Positions 7,149 through 16,100 of a stretch of 64,000 bases of DNA are shown piece by piece. The position numbers were made by a program, and so were the translations under genes. The DNA is from Lewinella sp. LCG006 (GTDB taxonomy: Bacteria; Bacteroidota; Bacteroidia; Chitinophagales; Saprospiraceae): the NCBI RefSeq assembly GCF_040784935.1, contig NZ_CP160680.1:6181802-6245801 (forward strand), read 5' to 3'. A model generated the notes under the pieces. That model was not told the origin of the DNA and did no database searches. It saw only the letters and a list, made by a program, of their open reading frames with translations. Numbering within the stretch: the first letter of the stretch is position 1; every line of letters starts with the position of its first letter.

Positions 7149-9437
7149 CTAATTAGACTGCCCAATTTCCTGTTCCAAAACCCTAAATTCGGTCCGACGA
7201 TTCATTTGGTGGGCCTCCTCACTGCATTCCACCCCGTCCTTACATTCATTAACCAAGCGGCTCTCTCCATAACCTTTGGCTATAAGTCGATCACGGGCAA
7301 TCCCTTTTTCATGTAAAAAGGCCACAATGGCATTCGCCCGCCGCTGAGAAAGTCGCTGATTGAAGGAAGCCGTACCCTGGGCATCGGTATGAGAGGCGAC
7401 CTCTACGACAATAGTTGGATTATTGACCAACAACCAATACAAGCGATTGAGCTCGCTGATTGCTTCCGGGCGCACACTGGCACGGCCAAGGTCATAGTAG
7501 ACATTCAAGAGGTAAGGAATAGAGCTGTTGTTGTCTTCATAAACACTACTGCCAAACTGAAATTCGTTTTGCTCATTATTGGACACCGAAACTTCTTGCG
7601 GCCGATCAGCGCGCAAACGGTAAGGCAGTAATGTGACCTCAATCGCCTCCGGCCAATTTTTACTACAAAATGGCGTACCAAAAGTATTGGTAAAATAGCC
7701 GTCCCCCAGCGCACTCAATTGATAACAGCAGTCCTCTTTGGTATTAAAGAAAAAATTGCCGTTTCCATCTGCCGTCAGGTTGATGTTGACGGAGCAATCT
7801 GTACTCACCAAACGCACTTCAGCAAAAGGCACCGGGGCCCCATCCAGTTGATCGATAATTTTCCCGGTCAACACTTTTTCACCTTCTCCAAAAACGGGAA
7901 GCGCAGCTGTAGATCTAGGGGTAAGTTTCCAGGATATGGATATTTTTTGTGCACCTTCTGCTAGCGAAGCACAAATTTCGCGGTGATCTTTTTGATAGTT
8001 TTCATCCTGAAGCTGGACATACAGGCAATCCTCAGGCTCCAGGTAAGTCACCCAACGGCCATCCTCATCAGAAAACTGCATATATTCCTCTCCCCGCAGG
8101 GCAAAAGGGATACTTTCGTGAACAAGGCTGTCCGATTCCGATAAAAATTGCAGCTCTAGCAAGATTTTACGCGACTGGAAAGCATAGATGTCATCGCTGC
8201 CTACCCCATTTTTTCGGTTAGAGGTAAAAAATCCGTAACTGCCATCCTCTTTCATGATCAGGGCAAAATCATCAGCGCTGGAATTGATTGGGGCTCCTGG
8301 ATTATCGGGTTCTCCCCACTCTCCACCACCAAGATCTTCCACCCGAAAAATGTCTAATCCCCCAAGGCCCAGCTGGCCATTACTGGCAAAATACAATACC
8401 TCATCGGTGTGATAATAAGGGTAGAGTTCATCCCCTTCCGTATTCACTTGCGGCCCTAAATTGATGGGAGAGCTCCAACCAAGCCCTATGCGGTCGCAGT
8501 AGTAAATGTCTTTGCCTCCAAACCCTCCTGGGCGATCCGACGCAAAAAACAGTCGATCACCATCAGGCGATAATGCCGGATGGGCTGTGCTGTAATTGAC
8601 ACTATTGATAGACAGAGGCACGGGGCTCGACCAGGTGTTATCAGCCCCTTGGCGGGAAACCATGATCTCCAAGCGGCGGATAGGAATCTTTTCGGAAACA
8701 ATCTGTCCTTGATTGCGGGTAAAGTACACCGCTTTAAAATCGGGGCTAAAACTCACGATGGCCTCGTTCAAACCACTGTTGAGTATTTCCGAGAAGCCAA
8801 TGACCGGTTCGTAAGTGAGGTTTAATCCTTGCGGACGATCTTCCGCTAAAGGACGGGTAAAATACAGATCGTAAAAAGCATCCTTTCGCTTTTCTGTACT
8901 CCGAACCGCACCAAAGACGATACCGTCCTGAAAAAAGGCTGGTGCCAAATCACTTAATGGCCCATTGAAATTAGGGAGAGAGACTTCTACCTGCTCCAGG
9001 TTACTGTTTGTCAGCTCTTGGTAGTAACTACATACATCTTGTAAGCGATTGGCCCGCTGATCGTTTGGTCTTCTTCGTAAAAACTCCTGAAAGGCCGACT
9101 GAGCAGCAACGCATTCGCCCATCTGAAAAAGTACCTGACCGTAAGCAAAGTAAAGAAAAGGATCGGCTTCTGTCGACTCCAATGCTTTGGCGTACCAACT
9201 GGCTGATTCCGAAAGCATATCCATTTTGTGATAAGCCTCGGCCAAACCCGCCAAAGCAATCAGATTGCTTTCGTCTTTGCGGACAATCTTGTCAAACACG
9301 GCAATCGCTTCTTCGTAGCGGAACGCTTCCATGAAGAGCGCAGCCTTGTGCAACTTAGCCTGCTGTGCAGGTAAGCTACCGATACAAAACAGTATGCTTA
9401 CTATGACCAGTAATGGCCGTGCCGTTTGTTTTCTCAT
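7149..9437 (-). CDS. PorE-like TPR-PD40-OmpA envelope protein
   Basis: A 762-residue exported protein. After a signal peptide ending near LPAQQ it has TPR-like helices (about 30-130), PD40 blades (about 155-420; SPDGDRLFFASDR, KEDGSYGFFTSNR), a carboxypeptidase-regulatory-like domain (about 520-600) and a C-terminal OmpA-like domain (about 640-755). The OmpA part contains the peptidoglycan-contact region (VEVASHTDAQGT, NQRLSQRRANAIVAFL, GYGESR). This is the architecture of P. gingivalis PorE, a periplasmic protein needed for type IX secretion and anchored to peptidoglycan. Homology to that family is clear; function as the T9SS subunit is inferred and fits the T9SS cargo genes in this window. 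A -7 element TATTTTTG (9463-9456, minus) lies just upstream. Confidence 0.82.
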   Translation of the reverse strand: MRKQTARPLLVIVSILFCIGSLPAQQAKLHKAALFMEAFRYEEAIAVFDKIVRKDESNLIALAGLAEAYHKMDMLSESASWYAKALESTEADPFLYFAYGQVLFQMGECVAAQSAFQEFLRRRPNDQRANRLQDVCSYYQELTNSNLEQVEVSLPNFNGPLSDLAPAFFQDGIVFGAVRSTEKRKDAFYDLYFTRPLAEDRPQGLNLTYEPVIGFSEILNSGLNEAIVSFSPDFKAVYFTRNQGQIVSEKIPIRRLEIMVSRQGADNTWSSPVPLSINSVNYSTAHPALSPDGDRLFFASDRPGGFGGKDIYYCDRIGLGWSSPINLGPQVNTEGDELYPYYHTDEVLYFASNGQLGLGGLDIFRVEDLGGGEWGEPDNPGAPINSSADDFALIMKEDGSYGFFTSNRKNGVGSDDIYAFQSRKILLELQFLSESDSLVHESIPFALRGEEYMQFSDEDGRWVTYLEPEDCLYVQLQDENYQKDHREICASLAEGAQKISISWKLTPRSTAALPVFGEGEKVLTGKIIDQLDGAPVPFAEVRLVSTDCSVNINLTADGNGNFFFNTKEDCCYQLSALGDGYFTNTFGTPFCSKNWPEAIEVTLLPYRLRADRPQEVSVSNNEQNEFQFGSSVYEDNNSSIPYLLNVYYDLGRASVRPEAISELNRLYWLLVNNPTIVVEVASHTDAQGTASFNQRLSQRRANAIVAFLHEKGIARDRLIAKGYGESRLVNECKDGVECSEEAHQMNRRTEFRVLEQEIGQSN

Positions 9438-9448
9438 AGAAACTTAGT

Positions 9449-9598
9449 GACGGATCAAAAATAACTTATTCCATTCCTGCCTGCGTACCGCAGGTAGGCA
9501 GGTTTGATTCGCTAAAATTTTCTAAGCAAGCAACTAAAAGGAGCTTGCGTGAAAATATTCGCGAATCTTTGGAAAAAATGGAATCTGTTATTTCCGTC
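9449..9598. repeat. 150-bp hairpin-forming element with embedded REP-like palindrome
   Basis: Part of the 442-bp gap between the PorE-like gene and coaD. Outer arms 9449-9475 and 9577-9598 are imperfect reverse complements (GACGGA, AATAAC, ATTCCATT in both). Inner arms share GATTCGC and TTTTC against GAAAATATTCGCGAATC, and GCAAGC pairs with GCTTGC. A second palindrome (9476-9502, CCTGCCTGCG to CGCAGGTAGGCAGG) is embedded on one side. The whole can fold into one long hairpin, typical of a MITE-like or structured repeat. No open frame of note is present. Its left arm contains the presumed promoter of the PorE-like gene. Confidence 0.55.
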
Positions 9599-9726
9599 AA
9601 ATTACTAGGTGAATAGTGCAATCACTACGCAATTGCAAAAAACTTTCGCGAAAACCGGCTTTTGAAGTGGAGTTGGTGTGTAGTCGCTTGCTGGCTCTTG
9701 GATACGAAAAGTAGCGAAGAATGTTA

Positions 9727-9751
9727 CAAATATAAACCGATCTTATATTTG
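9727..9751. promoter_or_regulatory. Divergent -7 elements upstream of coaD
   Basis: Two perfect matches to the Bacteroidota -7 consensus TAnnTTTG stand back to back: TATATTTG at 9744-9751 (plus, toward coaD) and TATATTTG at 9734-9727 (minus, toward the PorE-like gene). Neither has a clear -33 TTTG at the usual spacing, so this is a weak call. The plus-strand start would give coaD a leader of about 125 nt. Confidence 0.35.
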
Positions 9752-9879
9752 TTTGGGCAATCTCTCTTTGTTTTTTGGAAAACATTTGGAGATTTTGTTT
9801 AAAAAAGCACCAGAATTTTCCAGGTTTTGTTGATTTTGTGGACGCTCATTTGAGTAGAAAGTAGTACAAAAATTAGTTG

Positions 9880-10347
9880 ATGACTAAAATTGCCGTTTTC
9901 CCGGGCTCCTTCGACCCCATCACCACTGGACATTTTGATATCGTCCAGCGAGCTATGCCTCTTTTTGATAAGATTGTCATCGCAATTGGGGTCAATTCTC
10001 AAAAAAAATACCTCTTCTCTCTTGAACAACGAGTGGCTTGGTTGGAAGAAGTTTTTGCGGATTACCCCAAAGTCGAAGTAGCTACTTTTGATGGTTTAAC
10101 CGCCCATTATTGCAATAAAATTGGTGCCGACTTCCTCCTCCGTGGCCTGCGCAACGCTTCTGACTTTGACTACGAAAAGACCATCTCTCAGCTCAACAAC
10201 ATTGTTGGGCAAGGCATTGAAACCGTCTTTTTCATCAGCCAGCCAGCATTCTCGCACATCAGTTCTACCATCGTCCGAGAAATCATCAAGGGTGGCGGTG
10301 ATGCTCGTCCGTTTTTACCTCCAGGTGTAGCTATCAAGCTTACTTAA
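9880..10347 (+). CDS. coaD: Pantetheine-phosphate adenylyltransferase
   Basis: A 155-residue nucleotidyltransferase that adenylates 4'-phosphopantetheine to dephospho-CoA, the penultimate step of CoA synthesis in the cytoplasm. The substrate loop GSFDPITTGH carries the (T/H)xGH motif at residues 15-18. RGLRNASDFDYE and the C-terminal HISSTIVRE motif are both present. An in-frame TTG lies one codon before the ATG; the ATG at 9880 is preferred. Length is normal for the family. The gene stands alone on the plus strand between a repeat-rich gap and the repeat-bearing leader of accC. Confidence 0.95.
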   Translation: MTKIAVFPGSFDPITTGHFDIVQRAMPLFDKIVIAIGVNSQKKYLFSLEQRVAWLEEVFADYPKVEVATFDGLTAHYCNKIGADFLLRGLRNASDFDYEKTISQLNNIVGQGIETVFFISQPAFSHISSTIVREIIKGGGDARPFLPPGVAIKLT

Positions 10348-10495
10348 TCAGTTTAGCTTGCACTTTTCTTTTTCTCATCTGTTTTGTAGCGAACCGTACA
10401 AAATTTATCAAGAGGTGAGTAAAAATTTAGATTTTGCTTTTCGCTTACTTACCTTTACTCGTAGCTCGTAAAAACCCAAAGCGACTCCTTCTTCA

Positions 10496-10597
10496 AAGTC
10501 GGAAGTAGGGTGTAAGGGTTGGAAAAGTGTAAAAGTGTAAGGGTTGGAAAAGTGGAAGGATTAGTACCCTAACTTGCAACCATCAACAATCAACCAC
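10496..10597. repeat. Degenerate dispersed intergenic repeat, copy 2 (accC leader)
   Basis: Lies in the 273-bp gap before accC. It contains two identical 20-nt units (GTGTAAGGGTTGGAAAAGTG at 10510-10529 and 10535-10554), a third partial unit, and then a CATCAACAATCAACC tail. The reverse complement matches the composition and order of 2846-3015. The first part of the gap (10348-10495) shows no gene or strong motif. Confidence 0.5.
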
Positions 10598-10620
10598 CTC
10601 AAACCAATAAACCAAGCCCC

Positions 10621-12093
10621 ATGCAAAAGATTTTAGTTGCTAACCGTGGAGAAATTGCCTTAAGAGTCATGCGTTCAGCCCGCAAAATGGGTATCGCTAC
10701 CGTAGCGGTTTATTCAGAGGCCGACCGTACCTCTCCACACGTGCAGTTTGCCGACGAAGCGGTTTGCCTGGGGCCTCCCCCTTCCAATCAGTCTTACCTT
10801 TTGGGAGATAAGATCATAGAGGAGGCACTGAAATTGGGTGTTGATGGTATTCACCCCGGTTATGGCTTTCTCAGTGAAAACTCCAAGTTTGCGCAAGCCG
10901 TAGAAAAAGCGGGGATCACCTTTATCGGTCCTAAGTCGCACGCCATCGAAGTGATGGGCGACAAGCTGGCAGCCAAAGACACCGTCAAGGATTTTGATGT
11001 ACCCATGGTTCCTGGTGTCGATCACGCCATTACCGATGTAGCGGAAGCTAAAAAGGTAGCTGTAGAGATTGGCTTCCCGATCCTGATCAAGGCCTCGGCT
11101 GGTGGGGGTGGCAAGGGAATGCGGATGGTTGAAAACGTTGAAGAATTTGAAGAACAGATGGATCGTGCGGTTAGCGAAGCGCTTTCGGCTTTTGGCGACG
11201 GTGCGGTCTTCATTGAGAAATTTGTGACTTCACCACGCCACATTGAAATCCAGGTTTTGGCCGATAGCCACGGAAATGTAGTCCACCTTTTCGAGCGGGA
11301 ATGCAGCATTCAGCGGCGTCACCAGAAGGTAGTGGAAGAAGCGCCTTCAAGTGTTCTCAGTCCGGAACTACGGGCACGCATGGGCGCCGCGGCGGTTCAG
11401 GTCGCCAAATCTTGTGATTACCTGGGCGCAGGTACCGTAGAGTTTTTGATCGACGACAAGCACAACTTCTATTTCCTGGAGATGAACACCCGCCTTCAGG
11501 TCGAGCACCCCGTGTCTGAGTTGATTTCCGGCGTTGACCTGGTAGAAATGCAAATTCGGATCGCACGCGGCGAGGCCCTCCCTTTTACCCAAGAAGATCT
11601 AAAGATCACGGGACATGCACTAGAGTTGCGCGTGTACGCCGAAGACCCGCTGAACAACTTCCTCCCCAGCGTAGGTAAGCTACACCGCTACCGTCCGCCA
11701 TCAGGCGAGGGTATCCGCGTGGATGATGGCTTCACCGAAGGCATGAGCATCCCCATTTACTACGACCCCATGCTGGCCAAACTGATCACTTACGGTGAAA
11801 CCCGCGAAGCCGCTATACGCATGATGATCGCCGCTATCGAAGACTACGAAATTGAAGGCGTGGCCACCACCCTTCCGTTCGGGAAATTTGTCTGCCAGCA
11901 CGAAGCCTTCCGCTCAGGCAACTTCGACACCAATTTTGTCAAGAAATACTACCAACCAGCAATGCTGGAAGAAGCTATGCAGGAAGAAGCACGCGTAGCT
12001 GCCGCTCTCAGCAAAGCCCTCTGGCTGGAACAGCACAGTCAACTAGAAATGCCCAGCACGGGTGCTACGGATTGGTGGGAGCAGCGGCGGTAG
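10621..12093 (+). CDS. accC: Biotin carboxylase subunit of acyl-CoA/acetyl-CoA carboxylase
   Basis: A 490-residue ATP-grasp enzyme that carboxylates biotin on a carrier protein using ATP and bicarbonate, the first half-reaction of acetyl- or propionyl-CoA carboxylase. It shows the N-terminal domain start KILVANRGEIALRVMR, the ATP-binding glycine loop SAGGGGKGMR near residue 160, the catalytic QRRHQKVVEEAPS segment and FLEMNTRLQVEHPV near 287. It ends without a biotinyl domain, so it needs a separate BCCP, and none is adjacent. A carboxyltransferase beta subunit is encoded 32 kb away (43807-45441). Whether they pair cannot be told from sequence, so the substrate (acetyl-CoA or another acyl-CoA) is open. 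Confidence 0.9.
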   Translation: MQKILVANRGEIALRVMRSARKMGIATVAVYSEADRTSPHVQFADEAVCLGPPPSNQSYLLGDKIIEEALKLGVDGIHPGYGFLSENSKFAQAVEKAGITFIGPKSHAIEVMGDKLAAKDTVKDFDVPMVPGVDHAITDVAEAKKVAVEIGFPILIKASAGGGGKGMRMVENVEEFEEQMDRAVSEALSAFGDGAVFIEKFVTSPRHIEIQVLADSHGNVVHLFERECSIQRRHQKVVEEAPSSVLSPELRARMGAAAVQVAKSCDYLGAGTVEFLIDDKHNFYFLEMNTRLQVEHPVSELISGVDLVEMQIRIARGEALPFTQEDLKITGHALELRVYAEDPLNNFLPSVGKLHRYRPPSGEGIRVDDGFTEGMSIPIYYDPMLAKLITYGETREAAIRMMIAAIEDYEIEGVATTLPFGKFVCQHEAFRSGNFDTNFVKKYYQPAMLEEAMQEEARVAAALSKALWLEQHSQLEMPSTGATDWWEQRR

Positions 12094-12150
12094 GAAGGTT
12101 GGGGCAAGAATGGTAGTAAACAACGTAGCTAGCGACGAGTCTGTAGAAAT

Positions 12151-12210
12151 ACACGCAAAACAGAATTATATGAATACTCTGACGTAGGCACAACCAACGC
12201 CGAAATAGGG
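12151..12210 (+). repeat. GACGTAGGCACA-type dispersed repeat, copy A
   Basis: In the 185-bp gap after accC, the segment ACGCAAAAC...GACGTAGGCACAACCAACG resembles 58499-58587, where ACGCAAAAC is followed by two tandem GACGTAGGCACAGC units. Similarity runs for roughly 60 nt with scattered differences. No coding potential is seen. Confidence 0.45.
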
Positions 12211-12278
12211 GTAGTTGATATTAGATTATTCTTGTCTTATCTTGATTAATTTCATCCAGAAAAACAATTTGGGTGTCC

Positions 12279-12944
12279 TTAATTATCTATCTCTTCTTCA
12301 AGGTAAACGGAAAATTTGCCATTGGACCAAATTTGATTTGAGCGAGTCCCTCCTAACCCAAAAGTTACAATCATTTTACTCCTCAAATCTATTTCATAAA
12401 AACCATGATTTGAGGTCTTTTCCATGTAATAAGAGCGACCAGTTTTAGAAACATCACCGTCAGGTATTACACTGTTCTTTTCTGAAGAAATTATTACGTC
12501 TTCAATTGCAATTCTGTGTTTACCCCCCATTAATCTTGTTGAAAATTCTTCTCTATCTCTTAACAAGATTAATTCAAACCTGTCAAGCCATAATTTAATG
12601 ATCAATTCTTGTGAAGAATAGCTTTTGTCTCTTCTCTTTATTGTAAGTGTGGTAGTGAAATTTTGCTTTTCTTTATTCTTTCTAAATAGTTCTACTTTGT
12701 TGTTCAGATCATAGTAATCTTGTAAAACACTTAATAATTCGGAGAAGATTTCCCTGTGTCCATTACCTTGATAATTTTCTGTATAAACATTGATACCAAG
12801 TTTTTTAGATTTCCTCTTTATTCTATCAATCTCTCTTTTATGCTTTATTTGCAGAGGTAAAGAATTTAGAGCATTCACAAGCTTTGAAAGATTCATACTA
12901 CTAAGAATATCTTCAAAGCTATCATCTGATTCATGTAACTTCAT
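12279..12944 (-). CDS. Hypothetical protein, AT-rich
   Basis: A 221-residue protein that I do not recognise. It has no signal peptide or membrane segment. The N-terminal third is Lys/Arg-rich and helical (residues about 15-50). The C-terminal part alternates short polar and hydrophobic stretches suggesting beta-structure (IKLWLDRFELILLRD, FYEIDLRSKMIVTFGLGG, KFSVYLEEE). Its codons are clearly more AT-rich than the flanking accC and adhesin genes, a sign of acquisition by transfer. It stands alone, with about 185 bp on one side and 200 bp on the other. The ATG at 12944 is the first in frame. No function is proposed. Confidence 0.6.
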   Translation of the reverse strand: MKLHESDDSFEDILSSMNLSKLVNALNSLPLQIKHKREIDRIKRKSKKLGINVYTENYQGNGHREIFSELLSVLQDYYDLNNKVELFRKNKEKQNFTTTLTIKRRDKSYSSQELIIKLWLDRFELILLRDREEFSTRLMGGKHRIAIEDVIISSEKNSVIPDGDVSKTGRSYYMEKTSNHGFYEIDLRSKMIVTFGLGGTRSNQIWSNGKFSVYLEEEIDN

Positions 12945-13143
12945 TCTATTTTTTTATGTAAAAGTCAAAGCAACTATAGTCAACATTTACAAATCAATTG
13001 CCAACCTCAGTTAAAAAATCCGATGATCGAAAGTTACCTGAGCCGTTTTTCCACTTGCAATATTAAAGTCCCTCTACCCTTTACTCCTAGTGGTGATGGA
13101 ATCGCCACATATCCCTTTACTGCGCTTGCAATCAGAATCGCCT

Positions 13144-16100
13144 CTACATCTTCACCACCCACTGTACCCAATACCGCCCGGCCTGTTCCTCCCAAATACG
13201 GAGGGCATAACGGCCGGAGGGCAGCGTACCCAAGTCGATTTCAAAACTACGATCGGTAAAGTCCAGCTGGAAGGACTGTATCAATTGCCCCAAGGGGTTG
13301 AAGAGCTCCAAGGTCGGAGTAGCAGAGCGTTGTTCTCCGGTGTAGACAATCCGCAAAGCTCCGCTGGTGGGGTTAGGATAGACCTGAAAAAGGTTAGAGA
13401 AATTTGCGGACTTATCGCTCACGCCCGTCAGAAGGAAAGTGGCCGTACTGGTACAGCCTTCACTATCGGTGAGCATCACCTCATAGAAGGCCGACGCCAG
13501 GCCATTGATGGTCATGGTGGTGTCGCTATTCGACCAGAGGTAGCTGTAGGGTGGGACACCACCTTCCACCAGTGCCGTCAAGCTATCTGCCCCCAAGGGC
13601 TCATTCAGAATCATCACTTCCAGTGGAGGTGGTGATGTAATATCAAAGAGTAACTGGCGGACACAGCCATTAGAATCGGTAAGACTCAGCTGGTACTCGG
13701 CGGGGATTAAGTTCTCCAAAACCGGCCCCTGAAGCGTAGGGACGAGGATGCCATTGCGCCGCCAACGATAGCTATAGGGCTCGTCTCCTCCCGTAGCGAT
13801 TGAGGTGATGGAGCCATCATTGAAACCAAAGCAGGAGACATCTTCCGATGTTCCATCCAGAAGTAGTTCCGTCAAGGGCTGACGTACGCGCAGACCTGGG
13901 AAAATAGCTCTACAGGTGTCGCTATCCGTGACGGTGAGGGTGTAGATGCCGGCGGCCAATCCCATGATGTCTTCTGTCTGTGCATTGTTTGACCATTCGT
14001 AACTAAATGGCGGCACTCCCCCACTGACTTCTACATTGATAGCGCCATTGGTCCCTCCCCTGCAAGTCACCGAATTAATTAAAGTATCCGATAAAATAAT
14101 CAAATCATTGATAGATACAACATTAGAATCTCGATAAATGGCCGTACAACCTTTCGTATCAGTCACCAACAGCTCATAAAAACCAGCTTGGGCAAAACGA
14201 TGATCTTCTTGTGTACTGACCGTAGTACCTTCCTCATTGGTCCACAAATAGCTGTACGGGCCCGTTCCGCCTTCTACCGACACGTAAATACTGCCATCAG
14301 CACCGCCAAAGCAGTTGACGACTGAAAAGCTATCGCGTTCAATGGAAATAGGTGTAGGTTGTTGCCCGGGAACGTTGCCTGATTGCACTTCACAGCCAGT
14401 TGCAATATCAGTGACGGTGACGCTGTAATAATTATCAAAACTCAGGCCACTTACGCTCACTACATTGCTATCGCTGTGCGCAATGTAAGTAGGTGTGAAA
14501 TGATAACGCAGCATCTCAGAGCCACCACTGGTGTAGGCCGTCAATTGGGCATCGTTGCCTTGAAAGCAACTCACTTGCTGCACAACAAAGCTATCCAACA
14601 CCAGCGGCTCCACCCGATCTCTGACTTTGATCGTCCCAAAAATGCTAACACAACCATTGCCGTCGGTGATGGTTAGAAAATAATCCCCCGGTTCAGGGTT
14701 GACAATACTTGGGCTATCGGAACGATCAGACCAATTATAATCATAAGGTTGACTTCCACCAAGCACCTGGCTGGACAATACATCAATAGCCTCAGGATCA
14801 CACACGTTGCCCAACTCAAGACTTGCTCCTACCATCAAGGCCGGTGGGTCGCTCAGACTAAGCACCGTATCCAGCTCACAACCACGGGCATCGGTCACGG
14901 ACAGTAGGTAGTCTCCGGCACTTAAATTAGCAATGCTGTTGGTCGTATTACCGGTTCCTAACCAATTATAATTATAAGGAGCTGTACCACCACTGGCCGC
15001 CGTCTCCAGGAAGCCATTATCATCTCCAGTGCAGGCGATACCCACGCTGTCTACAACGGCCAAGGTTAAAGGCGCTGGATAGGCGAGCTGGAAGGTATCA
15101 GAAACGAAACGACAGCCCAAGGCATCCGTCACGCTGAACTGGTAATTGCCTGGCCCCAAGAACATCTGATCGACGTGATTGGTGTTGTTAAAAGCCCAGA
15201 AAAACTGAAAAGGAGGTTGCCCTTGTTCAATGAGGGTTTGATCGATAATCCCATCATTCACCCCAAAACAGGAGGGTTGAATAACCGTTGAATTGATGGT
15301 AAATACCTGATCTGCCGTCAAACTAAACGTCGTATCTGCTATACATCCGCGGTCATCTGTAACCGTCAGGGAATAATCACCTACAGGGAGATTGTTTAGC
15401 GTCGCCGTAGAAGCGCCATTTGACCAATTATAAAGATGGGGCATTTGCCCACCAGCATTGACTTGAATGGTGCCATTGCTCAAGCCCACACAGGCAGGTG
15501 AGGTAAGTACAGCGTTGAGCGTAAGATCAGATGCAGGATCGAGGACGATAGACAAGGTATCACTCAAGCACGCATTAGCATCCTGCACAACCACCTCGTA
15601 TGCGCCAACGGGAAGATTTTCTCTTGCAGGATTTGTCGTCATTAGGCCATCGCTCCAAAGGTATTGATAGGGTGCTTGACCACCCACGACGGCCAGCGTC
15701 AGGCTCCCCGTTTCATCGCCCCGACAAACGGGCTGTTCCATGCTTTGCAAACTTAAACTAAGGGGATCAGGTTCTGAGATAGCTACAGCCATAGAGGTGG
15801 TACAGCCTTGAAAATCGGTCATCGTTACCGAATAAGTGCCTACGGTCAATCCTATCCGTAAGGGAGAAGTGCTGCCGTTGGCCCAAAGGAATTGATAGGG
15901 CGACGTGCCTCCTTCTCCAGACAATATCACCAATCCGTCATTAAGCCCCGGGCAAGAAACATGTTCCAGACTATCCATCGTTATCGCTACGGGTGCAGGC
16001 CCTAAAAGTTCAATACTATCCAGCAATACACAACCTTTGCTATCGGTAACCGTCACGAGATAATTCCCAAGCCCAAGGTTGATCCGTTGAGGAATAATGA

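Noticed and set aside
9476-9502. CCTGCC...GGCAGG palindrome as the terminator of coaD or the PorE-like gene
   Set aside because: It lies upstream of both divergent genes and lacks a T-run; a REP-like repeat is more likely.
13090-13635. 181-codon plus-strand frame at the end of the adhesin gene
   Set aside because: Lies antisense to the T9SS sorting domain; no domain or start signal.
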